Under the pieces are notes generated by a model, which was not told the origin of the DNA, searched no databases, and worked only from the letters and a program-made list of their open reading frames with translations. DNA of 64,000 nucleotides from Umezawaea endophytica (GTDB lineage: Bacteria > Actinomycetota > Actinomycetes > Mycobacteriales > Pseudonocardiaceae). The stretch covers positions 83,877 through 147,876 of the forward strand of contig NZ_JANYMP010000024.1 in assembly GCF_025061645.1 (NCBI RefSeq), written 5' to 3'. Numbering within the stretch: the first letter of the stretch is position 1; each line of letters starts with the position of its first letter. Of the stretch, positions 26,611 to 34,853 are shown one piece after another. A program made the position numbers and the translations under genes.

Positions 26611-26625
26611 ATAGGCGTGGCCTAT
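26611..26625. promoter_or_regulatory. LysR-type operator in the divergent promoter
   Basis: ATAGGC-GTG-GCCTAT is a perfect interrupted palindrome that contains the LysR signature T-N11-A. It lies 17 bases before the GTG of the LysR gene and 103 before the hydrolase start, as expected for a shared autoregulated promoter. Confidence 0.75.
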
Positions 26626-26642
26626 CTGCTACGGTCGCTGCT

Positions 26643-27545
26643 GTGCGCCTGCGCCAGCTCGAGTACCTGATCGCGATCTGCGAAACCGGTTCCTTCAGCG
26701 CGGCGGCCAACGAACTGCTCGTCGCGCAGCCCTCGCTGTCCCAGCAGATCAAGGCGCTCGAAACGGAACTCGGGGCCGACCTGCTCGAACGCGGCCGCCA
26801 GGGCGTCGCGCTGACCGCGGCCGGGCGCCTCTTCCTCCCCCAGGCCCAGGCGGCGCTGGCCGCCGTCGAAACGGGCCGCCAAGCCGTGGCGGACCTGGTG
26901 AGCGGCCTGGTGGGTGAACTGCACGTCCTCACCGTCCGCTCGGTGGCCTCGGGGGTCCTGCCGTCTGGCGTGGTGCGCTGGTACGAATCCCACCCCACGA
27001 CCGTGTTGAGGCTGCACGACTACTCGCACCGCCGCGACCTGGAAGCCGCGATGCGCGCGGGCCGTGGTGACCTGGCCGTCGGGCCGCGGCCGCGGGACTG
27101 GGACGGCGACGTGATCTCACTCGGGTTCGAGAGCATGGTGGTGTCGGGCCAGGGCCCGTTCGCCGCGGAGCGGGCCTCGACCGCCGAACTCGGCGCGGCC
27201 GGTTGGGTCCACTTCGAGGCCGAGCAGGGCATGACGGAGGTCCTCGACTGGGCGGCCCGGTCGCTCGGGTTCACGCCGCGGGTGGTCGCGAGGGTCGGCC
27301 AGGTCGCCGCGGCCCTGCGGCTCGCCGTCGAGGGCGTCGGCCTGACCATCGTGCCCGCGAACGCCGTGCCGCAAGGGTGGGCCGCCCACGTGCGCACGAC
27401 GGAACCCCCGCTGTACCGGGAGCTGACCGCGTACGGCCGTGGTCCGCTGGTGCAGCTCGCCAGCCGGTTCGTCGACCTGCTGGAGGAGACCGAACTCCCA
27501 CTCGTCGCACGAGCCGACCTGCCGCCGGGAGCGCTCGTCTTCTAA
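26643..27545 (+). CDS. LysR-family transcriptional regulator
   Basis: The 300-residue protein starts at GTG 26643. Its N-terminal helix-turn-helix (about 1-60) reads RLRQLEYLIAICETGSFSAAA then QPSLSQQIKALETELGADLLERG, and the rest is a periplasmic-binding-protein-like sensing domain (about 90-295). LysR proteins usually activate divergent catabolic genes on binding a pathway intermediate. The palindrome at 26611-26625 overlaps its own promoter region. A related site lies upstream of the zinc alcohol dehydrogenase at 29877-29891. I infer that it controls both minus-strand operons. Confidence 0.94.
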   Translation: MRLRQLEYLIAICETGSFSAAANELLVAQPSLSQQIKALETELGADLLERGRQGVALTAAGRLFLPQAQAALAAVETGRQAVADLVSGLVGELHVLTVRSVASGVLPSGVVRWYESHPTTVLRLHDYSHRRDLEAAMRAGRGDLAVGPRPRDWDGDVISLGFESMVVSGQGPFAAERASTAELGAAGWVHFEAEQGMTEVLDWAARSLGFTPRVVARVGQVAAALRLAVEGVGLTIVPANAVPQGWAAHVRTTEPPLYRELTAYGRGPLVQLASRFVDLLEETELPLVARADLPPGALVF

Positions 27546-27558
27546 GCGGGCGACTGCG

Positions 27559-28707
27559 TCAGTGCGGGGTCGTCGCCCGGTGCGCCGTGAGCGGATCGAG
27601 CCCGAAGTCGCCGAGCGGGTCGCGCCACACGGAGTGGGCGTGGTTGGCCTGCCGCTGGGTGTTGTCGTACTCCGCCAGCAGGCGCGGGCCGGTGAGCCGG
27701 TAGTAGTGCGGCTCCCCCGCCCCCAGTCCGCCTGCCCACGCCAGGTGCACGAGGTCGAGGTTCCGGTCGTCGCGGTAGTGGCGGCGCTGCGCGGCCGCGA
27801 TCGGTCCGGGCGACCGGTCGGTGTAGGTGGCGATCAGGTCCCGCAGCAGCCGGCGCTGCTCGGCCGAGAGGTCGCGGGCGGCGATCCCCCGCGGCTCGCG
27901 GGTCAGGGCCAGCCGCGCGTGATCGGCGTCGGTGTAGCCGGAGCCCTTCTCGGCGGCCTCGTCGATGCGGTCGACGAGATCCGCCAGGCGAGGCGTGGGC
28001 AACGGGCCGCGGAACAGCTCCGGCATGTGGATCATCCGGTCGCCCGTCCGGACCTGGGGACGGTTGCCCGAGACGATGTCGGAGACGGCGCGCGGGTGCA
28101 GCAGGGCCCTGGCGCGATCGTCCGTCGAGAGGGTGGCCAGCACCGTGCGTGCGAGGTCCTCGACACCGCCCAACGGGCGCAGGGTTCCACCCAGCAGGGG
28201 TGATGTGGCGGGATCGGCGCCGAAGAACGACGGCGTCACCGCGGCGATCCGCCCGGCCCGCACGAGCAGGTTCACCGACAGGTGGTGGCCACCGACGCGC
28301 CAGCCCCACGTGGCCTCCCCCGGCCGCCCGAACACGCGCACCCAGTAGAGCCCTGGGTCCCGGCCGCGTTCCCGGCCCCAGTCGACCTGCCACCCCTCGA
28401 CCTCGTCGAGCACGTTCTCCAGGCCCATCACCAGACAGGCGGTCACGTAGGCCTGCCGGGTCAACCCGCTCGCCAGCAGCCGCATCGCCAGGCCCTGCTG
28501 CCGGGGCGACAGCTCCCGCAGCGGGATCCCGCCGTGGTCCGTGGGGGTGTAGAACCACCGGACCCGCTCAGCCGCCACCTCGGGGGAGTCCACCGGAACC
28601 CGCTGCGCACGAGCGCGTGCCGCCGGTCCCAGGGAATCGAGGAACTCCTCGGCGCAGCGGGTCATGTCCTCGACGGCAGAGCGCTCGGTCCCGGTCACAG
28701 GGCTCAC
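27559..28707 (-). CDS. DUF3500-family protein
   Basis: A 382-residue protein. The segment WGWRVGGHHLSVNLLV followed by TPSFFGADPA is characteristic of DUF3500 proteins, and the N-terminus RVRWFYTPTDHGGIPLRELSPRQQGLA also fits. No signal peptide is visible and no enzymatic activity is established for the family. The GTG start at 28707 overlaps the stop of the alcohol dehydrogenase by four bases (GTGA), so the two genes are coupled. The conserved His/Trp-rich motif could bind metal or haem, but that is conjecture. Context suggests a role in the same catabolic pathway. Confidence 0.8.
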   Translation of the reverse strand: MSPVTGTERSAVEDMTRCAEEFLDSLGPAARARAQRVPVDSPEVAAERVRWFYTPTDHGGIPLRELSPRQQGLAMRLLASGLTRQAYVTACLVMGLENVLDEVEGWQVDWGRERGRDPGLYWVRVFGRPGEATWGWRVGGHHLSVNLLVRAGRIAAVTPSFFGADPATSPLLGGTLRPLGGVEDLARTVLATLSTDDRARALLHPRAVSDIVSGNRPQVRTGDRMIHMPELFRGPLPTPRLADLVDRIDEAAEKGSGYTDADHARLALTREPRGIAARDLSAEQRRLLRDLIATYTDRSPGPIAAAQRRHYRDDRNLDLVHLAWAGGLGAGEPHYYRLTGPRLLAEYDNTQRQANHAHSVWRDPLGDFGLDPLTAHRATTPH

Positions 28708-29789
28708 GCGTCCGCGATGTCGAGCATGACCTTGATCGCACCACCCCGGCGCTCGGCGTAGGTGTCGAACGCCGCGCCCACCTCTTCGAGCGGGAAGTGG
28801 TGGGTGACAAGACCTTCGGTGACGAGCCGCCCCTGACCGGCCAACGACACCGCACGCGCGACCGAGCCGGCGCCTTCCCCTCGCACCGTCCGCAGCGTCA
28901 CGCCGTTCATCACGGCGCGGTTGAGGTCGGCGGTCACCGGCCTGTCGAAAAACCCCACCAGCACGACACAACCACCGCGTTTGACCAGCCGCAGCGCGTC
29001 ATCCACGGCGGAGGGCGCCCCCGAGCACTCCAGGACGACATCGGCACCCCGTCCACCGGTGGCGTCCAGAACGCGCTCGACACCGTTGCCGTCGCGAGCG
29101 TCCACCACGACATCCGCACCGAAGGCCCGCCCCAGCTCCAGGCGTTCTTCCCGCGTGCCGGACAATGTGACCAGGTCCGCTCCCAGGACCTTCGCGACCT
29201 GGACGGCCAGCAGTCCGATCGGCCCCGGACCGAGGACGGCGACCCGTGCGCCGACGAGCAGGTCACCCACCACGTCGTAGGCGTGCATGACGGTGCCGAC
29301 GGTCGTCAGCACCACACCGGCGTCGAAGCCGACCCCGTCCGGCAGACGATGCAGCGTCGACACGTGGTTCAGCGCGTAGTCCGCGAACCCGCCGTTGACC
29401 GTCATGCCCTGCGCACGATGCCCCTTGTCCCGGCGGCCGCTGTTGAGGCACGCGGTGTACGACCCGGAAAGGCAGTTGGCACAACGCATGCAGCCCCGGT
29501 GCGCCTCGGTCACCACGCGGTCGCCGACACGGAACTCGTCAACCGAGGCACCGACCGCCACCACTTCCCCCGCGTACTCGTGACCGGGCACGAACGTACC
29601 GGGCGGCGGCCCACCGTCGGCGAAGAACGCCCGGCTGCGGATCTTGAGATCAGTGCCGCACAGGGACGCCCGGCGAACCCGCACGAGCACGTCGTCAACC
29701 CCCGGCTCGGGCACCGGCAACTCACCCACGCGAATCCGCCCCGGTTCGGCCAGCACCGCCGCCCGCATCACCTCGGCGATCACCGCCAT
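28704..29789 (-). CDS. Zinc-dependent alcohol dehydrogenase (MDR, threonine/sorbitol-DH-like)
   Basis: The 361-residue enzyme starts at ATG 29789 with GAGGAG upstream. Catalytic zinc ligands appear in SLCGTD and GHEYAGEV. The structural zinc is in GCMRCANCLSGSYTAC, a four-cysteine lobe. The cofactor loop is VLGPGPIGLLAVQVAK (about 180-195). It oxidises a primary or secondary alcohol with NAD(P)+. It is the first gene of a two-gene operon with the DUF3500 gene. A LysR-type site lies about 90 bases upstream. A frame extending to 29855 has no ribosome site. Confidence 0.93.
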   Translation of the reverse strand: MAVIAEVMRAAVLAEPGRIRVGELPVPEPGVDDVLVRVRRASLCGTDLKIRSRAFFADGGPPPGTFVPGHEYAGEVVAVGASVDEFRVGDRVVTEAHRGCMRCANCLSGSYTACLNSGRRDKGHRAQGMTVNGGFADYALNHVSTLHRLPDGVGFDAGVVLTTVGTVMHAYDVVGDLLVGARVAVLGPGPIGLLAVQVAKVLGADLVTLSGTREERLELGRAFGADVVVDARDGNGVERVLDATGGRGADVVLECSGAPSAVDDALRLVKRGGCVVLVGFFDRPVTADLNRAVMNGVTLRTVRGEGAGSVARAVSLAGQGRLVTEGLVTHHFPLEEVGAAFDTYAERRGGAIKVMLDIADA

Positions 29790-29876
29790 CAGCAGCTCCT
29801 CACTCCCGCGTCGTGCCGGGAGCCAGTGTCGAACGGCGGGTCCGGGGGTGTCCAAGACCAGTCACCGTCGTGCTCG

Positions 29877-29891
29877 ATAGCCGCTGTCTAT
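29877..29891. promoter_or_regulatory. Second LysR-type operator
   Basis: ATAGCCGCTGTCTAT matches the perfect site at 26611-26625 at 11 of 15 positions and keeps T-N11-A. It lies 87-102 bases upstream of the zinc alcohol dehydrogenase start. No other gene occupies 29790-30019, which appears to be promoter DNA. Confidence 0.5.
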
Positions 29892-30019
29892 GGCCACCGT
29901 TCGCTGCGCGGTGCTTCACACCGTTGCGTATGCGTGGTTGGCGGCGTACCAGCCACCGCCCCGAGGTGACGTTGACGCGAACCCGGCTCGACCACGTGCG
30001 ATGCGCCGGGTTCCGGCTA

Positions 30020-31171
30020 CTACCCGGTCTTTCTGTCCGCGATTTCACGAGAGGTGATCCGGTTCGTGCGACCGATCGCGCGGCCCACCGCGTTGCGCAC
30101 CGCGAGGCCTGATCGGGTGCTGGGCACCATGAGCCTGGCGAGCAGGCCGACGCGTCGCTGCCGTGGTCGCACCTCGCGGCGGAGCCGGGACTCGTAGCCG
30201 GCGAAGGCGCGGGAGTGGTCGCCGTGGTGGGAGGCGAGTTCTTCAGCGAGGGCATACGCCCCCGCCATCGCCAGACTGGACCCGTCGCCCAGCAGGGCCG
30301 TGGCCGCCGCCGCGTCGCCGAGCAGCACGACCCGGCCATGGGACCACGAGGGCATCCGGACGGTCGTCAGGGGGTCGAAGAACGGGGCGGGGTGGGCGAG
30401 GTAGGCCGCCACGAGTTCTGGCGCCCGCCACCGCACGTCGGCGTACGCGTCGGCCACGGTCTGCTTGTGCAGAGCGACGTTCTTGCGGTCGTGGGGCGCG
30501 GGCAGTGCGGCCCGGAAGGTGAAGATCGCGAGCGGCGTGGTTCGGGAGGGGTGGACGACCAGCATCCGGTTCGGCGCGGTCAGCATCGTCAGTTCGGTCG
30601 GGTCGTCGACGGCGTCGGGGTCCAGCGGGACGGTCGCGCCGTAGAGGCCCAGGTCGCCCACGAACTGCCGCTCGGGCCCGAACACCAGACGCCGTACGGT
30701 GGAGTGCATCCCGTCGGCGCCGACCACCAGGTCGAAACGCCGTGGCGCGGACCGGCCGAAGGTGACGTCGACCCCGCCGTCGTCCTGGTCGAGCGCGGTG
30801 ACCGTGTCGTCGAACACGAACTCGACATCGCCCCGCGCCGACCGGTGGAGCACCTCGGACAGGTCGGCGCGGGTCACCTCGACCGCCGGCGCCCCTCCCG
30901 AGGAGGACGGAAGTCGCAAGACTGGTGTACCTGCCGGGTCGAGCAGGGTCAGCGACCGGTTGCGGGTGGCGAGTTCGCGGAGCCGCGGCAAGACGCCCAT
31001 GTGCTCGGCGACCGGTATCGCGGGCCCCTTCACGACGATCGCGCTGCCACCGGAGCGCAGGTGCCGGGCGCGCTCGACCACGGTCGGCCGGTAGCCGTTC
31101 CGGGCGAGCCAGTACGCGAGCGTAGGCCCGGCGATTCCGGCGCCGACCACCAGCACCTCGGGCTTCTTCAT
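30020..31171 (-). CDS. FAD-dependent monooxygenase (PHBH fold)
   Basis: A 383-residue flavoprotein of the aromatic-hydroxylase class. The FAD-binding GxGxxG is VVGAGIAGPTLA at the N-terminus; DG is in VVGADGMHSTVR (about 160) and GD in VVLLGDAAAATALLGDGSSLAMAGA (about 290). Relatives hydroxylate phenols, polyketides or antibiotics such as tetracyclines and rifamycins. The ATG at 31171 has GAGAGG upstream. It is divergent from an ArsR gene, and two copies of one inverted repeat fill the promoter. Expression is therefore probably inducible. The TetX-like resemblance is general, and the substrate is unknown. Confidence 0.92.
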   Translation of the reverse strand: MKKPEVLVVGAGIAGPTLAYWLARNGYRPTVVERARHLRSGGSAIVVKGPAIPVAEHMGVLPRLRELATRNRSLTLLDPAGTPVLRLPSSSGGAPAVEVTRADLSEVLHRSARGDVEFVFDDTVTALDQDDGGVDVTFGRSAPRRFDLVVGADGMHSTVRRLVFGPERQFVGDLGLYGATVPLDPDAVDDPTELTMLTAPNRMLVVHPSRTTPLAIFTFRAALPAPHDRKNVALHKQTVADAYADVRWRAPELVAAYLAHPAPFFDPLTTVRMPSWSHGRVVLLGDAAAATALLGDGSSLAMAGAYALAEELASHHGDHSRAFAGYESRLRREVRPRQRRVGLLARLMVPSTRSGLAVRNAVGRAIGRTNRITSREIADRKTG

Positions 31172-31213
31172 GACACGACCTCTCGAAAGAGACGACCAAG
31201 GTCCCGGCCGCCT

Positions 31214-31275
31214 AGGTACGATGGATTTCGTACTCGAGTAGATCACGCCACTCAGGTACGATGCAAGACGTACCT
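31214..31275. promoter_or_regulatory. Duplicated ArsR-type operators
   Basis: AGGTACG-N8-CGTACCT at 31254-31275 is perfect. A second copy, AGGTACG-N8-CGTACTC, at 31214-31235 has two changed bases. They are 40 bases apart between the ArsR and monooxygenase genes, and the former reaches to within 12 bases of the ArsR start. Confidence 0.75.
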
Positions 31276-31287
31276 GAAGGAGGTGTC

Positions 31288-31623
31288 GTGGCCAGGACGA
31301 ACCCGGTCGGCCCAAAGGTCGACGCGCTCGAACTGGGCGTGGTGCTCCGCGCTCTCGCCGACGAGCACCGCCGTTCGGTGATGACGGAGTTGGCCGCGGA
31401 CCACACCGACAGCGAACGCGGCTGCAACTCGTTCGCCCTCCCGATCTCGAAGCAGACCCAGACCCACCACTTCCGGGTCCTGCGCGAAGCGGGCCTCATC
31501 GACGAGATCGACTACGGCAACCGCAAGGGCATCCGCCTCCGGCGCACGGACGTCGAGAGCAGGTTCCCCGGACTGCTCGCACTGCTGGAAGCCGAACACC
31601 CGAACGGAACCGGTGCCTGCTGA
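31288..31623 (+). CDS. ArsR-family transcriptional repressor
   Basis: A 111-residue winged-helix repressor. The recognition region is ISKQTQTHHFRVLREAGLIDEIDYGNRKGIRLR; the lead helix is LGVVLRALADEHRRSVMTELA. No CxC metal-binding pair is in the helix, although Cys residues occur in ERGCNS and at the C-terminus, so metal sensing is not evident. The GTG at 31288 follows GGAGG; an ATG at 31261 lies inside the operator and is less likely. It probably represses itself and the divergent FAD monooxygenase. Confidence 0.92.
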   Translation: MARTNPVGPKVDALELGVVLRALADEHRRSVMTELAADHTDSERGCNSFALPISKQTQTHHFRVLREAGLIDEIDYGNRKGIRLRRTDVESRFPGLLALLEAEHPNGTGAC

Positions 31624-31774
31624 GCACGACCTCCCCGAAGCCCCTGGCAGCAGGGCAGCCCTCCAGGACCGGTTAGCTACCAGGGGTTCTTGACGCGGTG
31701 GGCAGCGGGTCATCGGGTCGGAACGGCTGCCCTCGTGGCACGAACAGGTCCCGAAGCGGAAGGTCCTACGACGG

Positions 31775-32320
31775 TCACGCGGAGACCGGCCTGAAGATCC
31801 AGTGCTGCTTGGCACCACCCCAGCAGTCCCACACCATCGCGGGGGCGGGCATGTCGAGGCCGCTGCCCGCGATGTCCAGGCACCTGTCGATGAACCGGTT
31901 CCGGATCTCGACGTAGCCGGAGCCCGCGTCGACGAGCCGCCAGTGCTGCTTGGTGCCGCCCCAGCAGTTCCACTGCATGGCGGGAGCCCCCAGGTCGCCG
32001 CCCGGCCCGGCGATGTCGAGGCACCTCTGGCTGTTGAGCGGGTGGATCTCGTAGAACCCGTTGCCGACCGCGGCGAGCCGCCACTTCTGGTTGGCTCCGC
32101 CCCAGCAGTCGTAGACGTCGACCGGAACCCCGTCGCCGTTGCCCGCACCGCGCACGTCCAGGCATCTCCCGGTGAGCTGCGATCGGATCTCGTAGTACTG
32201 GTCGGCGAACGCTGTCACCGGCCGGTCCGGTGAAGCACTTGCCTGACCAGATAACAAACCCGTGCACACCATCGCCAGTGCCATCGCGAAAACGCCCGAA
32301 TAACGACGAAAATTGACCAT
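31775..32320 (-). CDS. Secreted ricin-type beta-trefoil lectin
   Basis: The 181-residue protein starts at ATG 32320 with GGGAGACGAGGAC upstream. A signal peptide (RRYSGVFAMALAMVCTGLLSGQASA) is followed by three beta-trefoil repeats. Each has a YEIR/YVEIR strand, a CLDV/CLDI cysteine segment and a CWGGxxQxW motif. It is almost entirely lectin, so it probably binds galactose-type or other glycans outside the cell. No catalytic domain is fused. Confidence 0.93.
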   Translation of the reverse strand: MVNFRRYSGVFAMALAMVCTGLLSGQASASPDRPVTAFADQYYEIRSQLTGRCLDVRGAGNGDGVPVDVYDCWGGANQKWRLAAVGNGFYEIHPLNSQRCLDIAGPGGDLGAPAMQWNCWGGTKQHWRLVDAGSGYVEIRNRFIDRCLDIAGSGLDMPAPAMVWDCWGGAKQHWIFRPVSA

Positions 32321-32498
32321 GTCCTCGTCTCCCTGGTAGCGCGGTCACCCCGCGAGTCGATCCTGACCGATGCCGAGGTAGTCGGGTAAGCGTCCAATCC
32401 CGCCCACGGGCGCATGGGTGGAATTGCCCATCGCGGATGCGGCCGTGCAGCCGTCCGGGCGAGTGCCATCAGGCTGAGGACACCCCAGACTTGGCGTT

Positions 32499-33698
32499 GT
32501 GCGGTCGATCGACATCTCGGACAACGGCGCTCGACATCATGTGTTGGCGGAGATCCTGGGGGCGCAGATCGCGTGGTGGCAGCTCGGTTTCGGGGTCCGG
32601 CGGGAGGTGTTGAGGGCGGCCAGGCGAGGAACGCGCTTTCCTGAACCGGACGTGTGGCGCGTGGCCGTGGGCTGGGCCGGGCAGTGGCTGGCCGCACCGC
32701 GGTGGTGGCGGTTGCTCTTCGGCACCGGCGTGACGGTGCTCGCCATGGTGTGCTTCGCCGCGCTGGCCAGCGGACTGGCCGAGGTCGACGAGCTGACGGC
32801 GCTGAGCGTGGCGACGGCCGGGGGCGTTCCGCTGGCCACCGCCTGGGCCTCGTGGCAGGCACGGCGCGCCAGGTCGCTCGTCCGACTGGACCCGGACGCG
32901 GGCAGCACACCGGAACGGTTGTCCTCACGGGGTTTGACCGTCCGCGCGCTGGCGACGCTGCTCACCGCCGTGACGGCCGCCGCCACCCTGGTCGTCGCCG
33001 CTGCCCACGAGCGCTCATCCTGGCCGAAGTGCCCGCGGTTCACCGTCGACCCACCGGTGCTCGACTGGTGGCGACGCGACCCGGCGGGCTGCCCGGCGGG
33101 CGACACCCTGGTCGGTGCCGCGGGCTTGCGCTACACGCCGTGGACCACGACCGAGCGGTTCACCGGGCGCGAGTTGGACAACGTCGTCTACGTCGCGCCG
33201 GAGGGACCGCTTCTGCTGCCGACCGCCATCTTCGCCGTGTGGGCCGCCTCGGGAGGCCCCTCCGGCGAGCTGGGACAGCCCGTCGGTGGGGCGACCAACG
33301 ACCTCGTCGCCTACATGAACTTCCGCGGCGGTGCTGTCGTGGCGCACACCGGCGGGATTCCGAAGGTCCACCTGGGGCAGGAGTACTCCCATTCCCGTGC
33401 GCCGGACAGCGCCTGCGTACCGCATGACCGACCCTGCGTCACCGAGGCGTACGCCGACGCGGCGGGCATCCACCTCGGCTGGCACCACGGGATGGCCGAC
33501 GCGTTCAACGTCGCCTGGTGGCCGCGAGGCGAACCGGAGCTCATGGCGGGACGAGAGGTGGCCGGGTACGAGTTCACCCTGCCCGACCCACGGCCGTCGA
33601 CGGTGTACGTGCTGGAGGTCTCGGCCTGCCACAAGCGGTTCCTGCGCCGCTCCCTGTGCACCTGGCAGTCCGACCCGGTGACCGTCGGGGTCGGGTAG
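32499..33698 (+). CDS. Membrane-anchored protein with LGFP-like extracellular domain
   Basis: A 399-residue protein with a GTG start at 32499. The N-terminal 85 residues are cytoplasmic and basic. Two hydrophobic segments follow (LFGTGVTVLAMVCFAALASGL and a second near VATAGGVPLATAWAS), then another at LATLLTAVTAAATLVVAAA. The extracellular part (about 175-399) contains AIFAVWAASGGPSGELGQPVGG followed by FRGGAVVAHTGGIPKVHLG, which resembles LGFP repeats found in cell-wall-associated proteins of actinobacteria. Paired cysteines suggest disulfides. It is joined end-to-start with the histidine kinase. It may present the ligand or stress signal to that kinase, which is inference. Confidence 0.75.
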   Translation: MRSIDISDNGARHHVLAEILGAQIAWWQLGFGVRREVLRAARRGTRFPEPDVWRVAVGWAGQWLAAPRWWRLLFGTGVTVLAMVCFAALASGLAEVDELTALSVATAGGVPLATAWASWQARRARSLVRLDPDAGSTPERLSSRGLTVRALATLLTAVTAAATLVVAAAHERSSWPKCPRFTVDPPVLDWWRRDPAGCPAGDTLVGAAGLRYTPWTTTERFTGRELDNVVYVAPEGPLLLPTAIFAVWAASGGPSGELGQPVGGATNDLVAYMNFRGGAVVAHTGGIPKVHLGQEYSHSRAPDSACVPHDRPCVTEAYADAAGIHLGWHHGMADAFNVAWWPRGEPELMAGREVAGYEFTLPDPRPSTVYVLEVSACHKRFLRRSLCTWQSDPVTVGVG

Positions 33699-34853
33699 AT
33701 GCCCCCAGAGAGCCTGAGGCATCCCGCGCCGATGCTGCTGGTGCTGGCACTGAGGTGGCTGGCGTTCGGCTGGATGCTGGTGGTGGCGGTGCTCAGCGGG
33801 CAGATCCAGCGACCGGTCGAGGCGGGCGTCGTCCTAGTGGTCACGGGGTGTTGGACGGCTTGGCTCACGCTGGCGGCGGTGCGGCGCATGGGGTACGTGC
33901 TCGCCGTCGACCTCGCACTGGCCGTCGTGCTTATCGTGGCGTACGGCCACGTGTACCCGCCGGACGCGGTGCTGACCGATCATCCCTCGTTCATGGGGGC
34001 CTACCCCACCGCGGCGGTCGCGGCGTGCGGGGTCGTCCACCGGCTTCCCGGCGGGGCGGCCGCGGGCGCGCTGCTCGGGCTCTTCCTGCCCTTCGCCTAC
34101 GCCGCCAACGAGGTCGCGATGACGAGCCTGTCGTTCCTCCAGGTGTTGACCATGATCGGGTGGGGTCTGTCCTACGTGCTGCTGGGCGGCGCTGTCGGGG
34201 TGGCCGCCGGACAACTCGACGGGCTGCACCGACAGATCGCCCGCAGCGGTAAGCAGGCGGCGCGGCTGGCCGAGCGGCAGCGGCTCGTCGCCCGGATCCA
34301 CGACGACGTGCTCCAGGACTTCGCCCGGCTCCGCGCGCGGATCGGGGAGTTGTCCGACAGGCCCGCGCTGAGCGCCGTCGCGGAGGGGATCGCCAGGCAG
34401 GAGACGGTGTTGCGGGAACTGGCGCTGTCCGGGCCGAGCACGTCACAGCCGGGCAGCGCGTCGCTGCGCGACCGGTTGGCCGGGCTCGCGGAACGGCACG
34501 AGGGGATACCGGTTCGGCTGGTCGCGAGCGGCGCGGTCTGGTTGCCGGGGGACGTGGTGGACGAGATCGGCGCCGTGGTCGCGGAGTTGCTGACCAACGT
34601 CGTCAAGCACGCGCGGGCGCGGCGGGTGTGGCTGACGATCCTGCACGACGGGGAGCACATCGTGGTCAGCGTCCGGGACGACGGCGTCGGTTTCGTGCCG
34701 GAGCGGGAAACCGGCGGTCTCGGCCTGCGGCTGTCCGTCCGCGCCAGGGTGGAACGCCTGGCCGGACGGACGCGGATCCGCAGCGGTCCCGGCCGGGGCA
34801 CCGAGGTGGAGTTGCGCGTCCCGGTTGCGCTGGCGGTCGGCGGGGAAAGGTGA
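33699..34853 (+). CDS. Two-component sensor histidine kinase (HisKA_3-like)
   Basis: The 384-residue kinase begins with ATG immediately after the stop of the preceding gene. Residues about 12-175 form six hydrophobic segments (for example LVLALRWLAFGWMLVVAVLSG and VLTMIGWGLSYVLLGGAVGVAA). The phosphoacceptor region is RQRLVARIHDDVLQDFARLR, with His at about 205. The ATPase domain carries VVAELLTNVVKHARA and DDGVGFV, with G-box GGLGLRLSVRARVERL. It partners with the overlapping response regulator. Sensing appears to occur in the membrane or via the upstream LGFP-like protein. Confidence 0.93.
   Translation: MPPESLRHPAPMLLVLALRWLAFGWMLVVAVLSGQIQRPVEAGVVLVVTGCWTAWLTLAAVRRMGYVLAVDLALAVVLIVAYGHVYPPDAVLTDHPSFMGAYPTAAVAACGVVHRLPGGAAAGALLGLFLPFAYAANEVAMTSLSFLQVLTMIGWGLSYVLLGGAVGVAAGQLDGLHRQIARSGKQAARLAERQRLVARIHDDVLQDFARLRARIGELSDRPALSAVAEGIARQETVLRELALSGPSTSQPGSASLRDRLAGLAERHEGIPVRLVASGAVWLPGDVVDEIGAVVAELLTNVVKHARARRVWLTILHDGEHIVVSVRDDGVGFVPERETGGLGLRLSVRARVERLAGRTRIRSGPGRGTEVELRVPVALAVGGER

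Noticed and set aside
29813-30112. A 99-codon plus-strand frame in the intergenic region before the alcohol dehydrogenase
   Set aside because: It spans the LysR-type site and runs into the monooxygenase gene; composition does not support coding.
31640-31700. A possible terminator between the ArsR and lectin genes using CCCCTGG and CCAGGGG
   Set aside because: The loop is over 30 bases, so the pairing is not convincing as a terminator.
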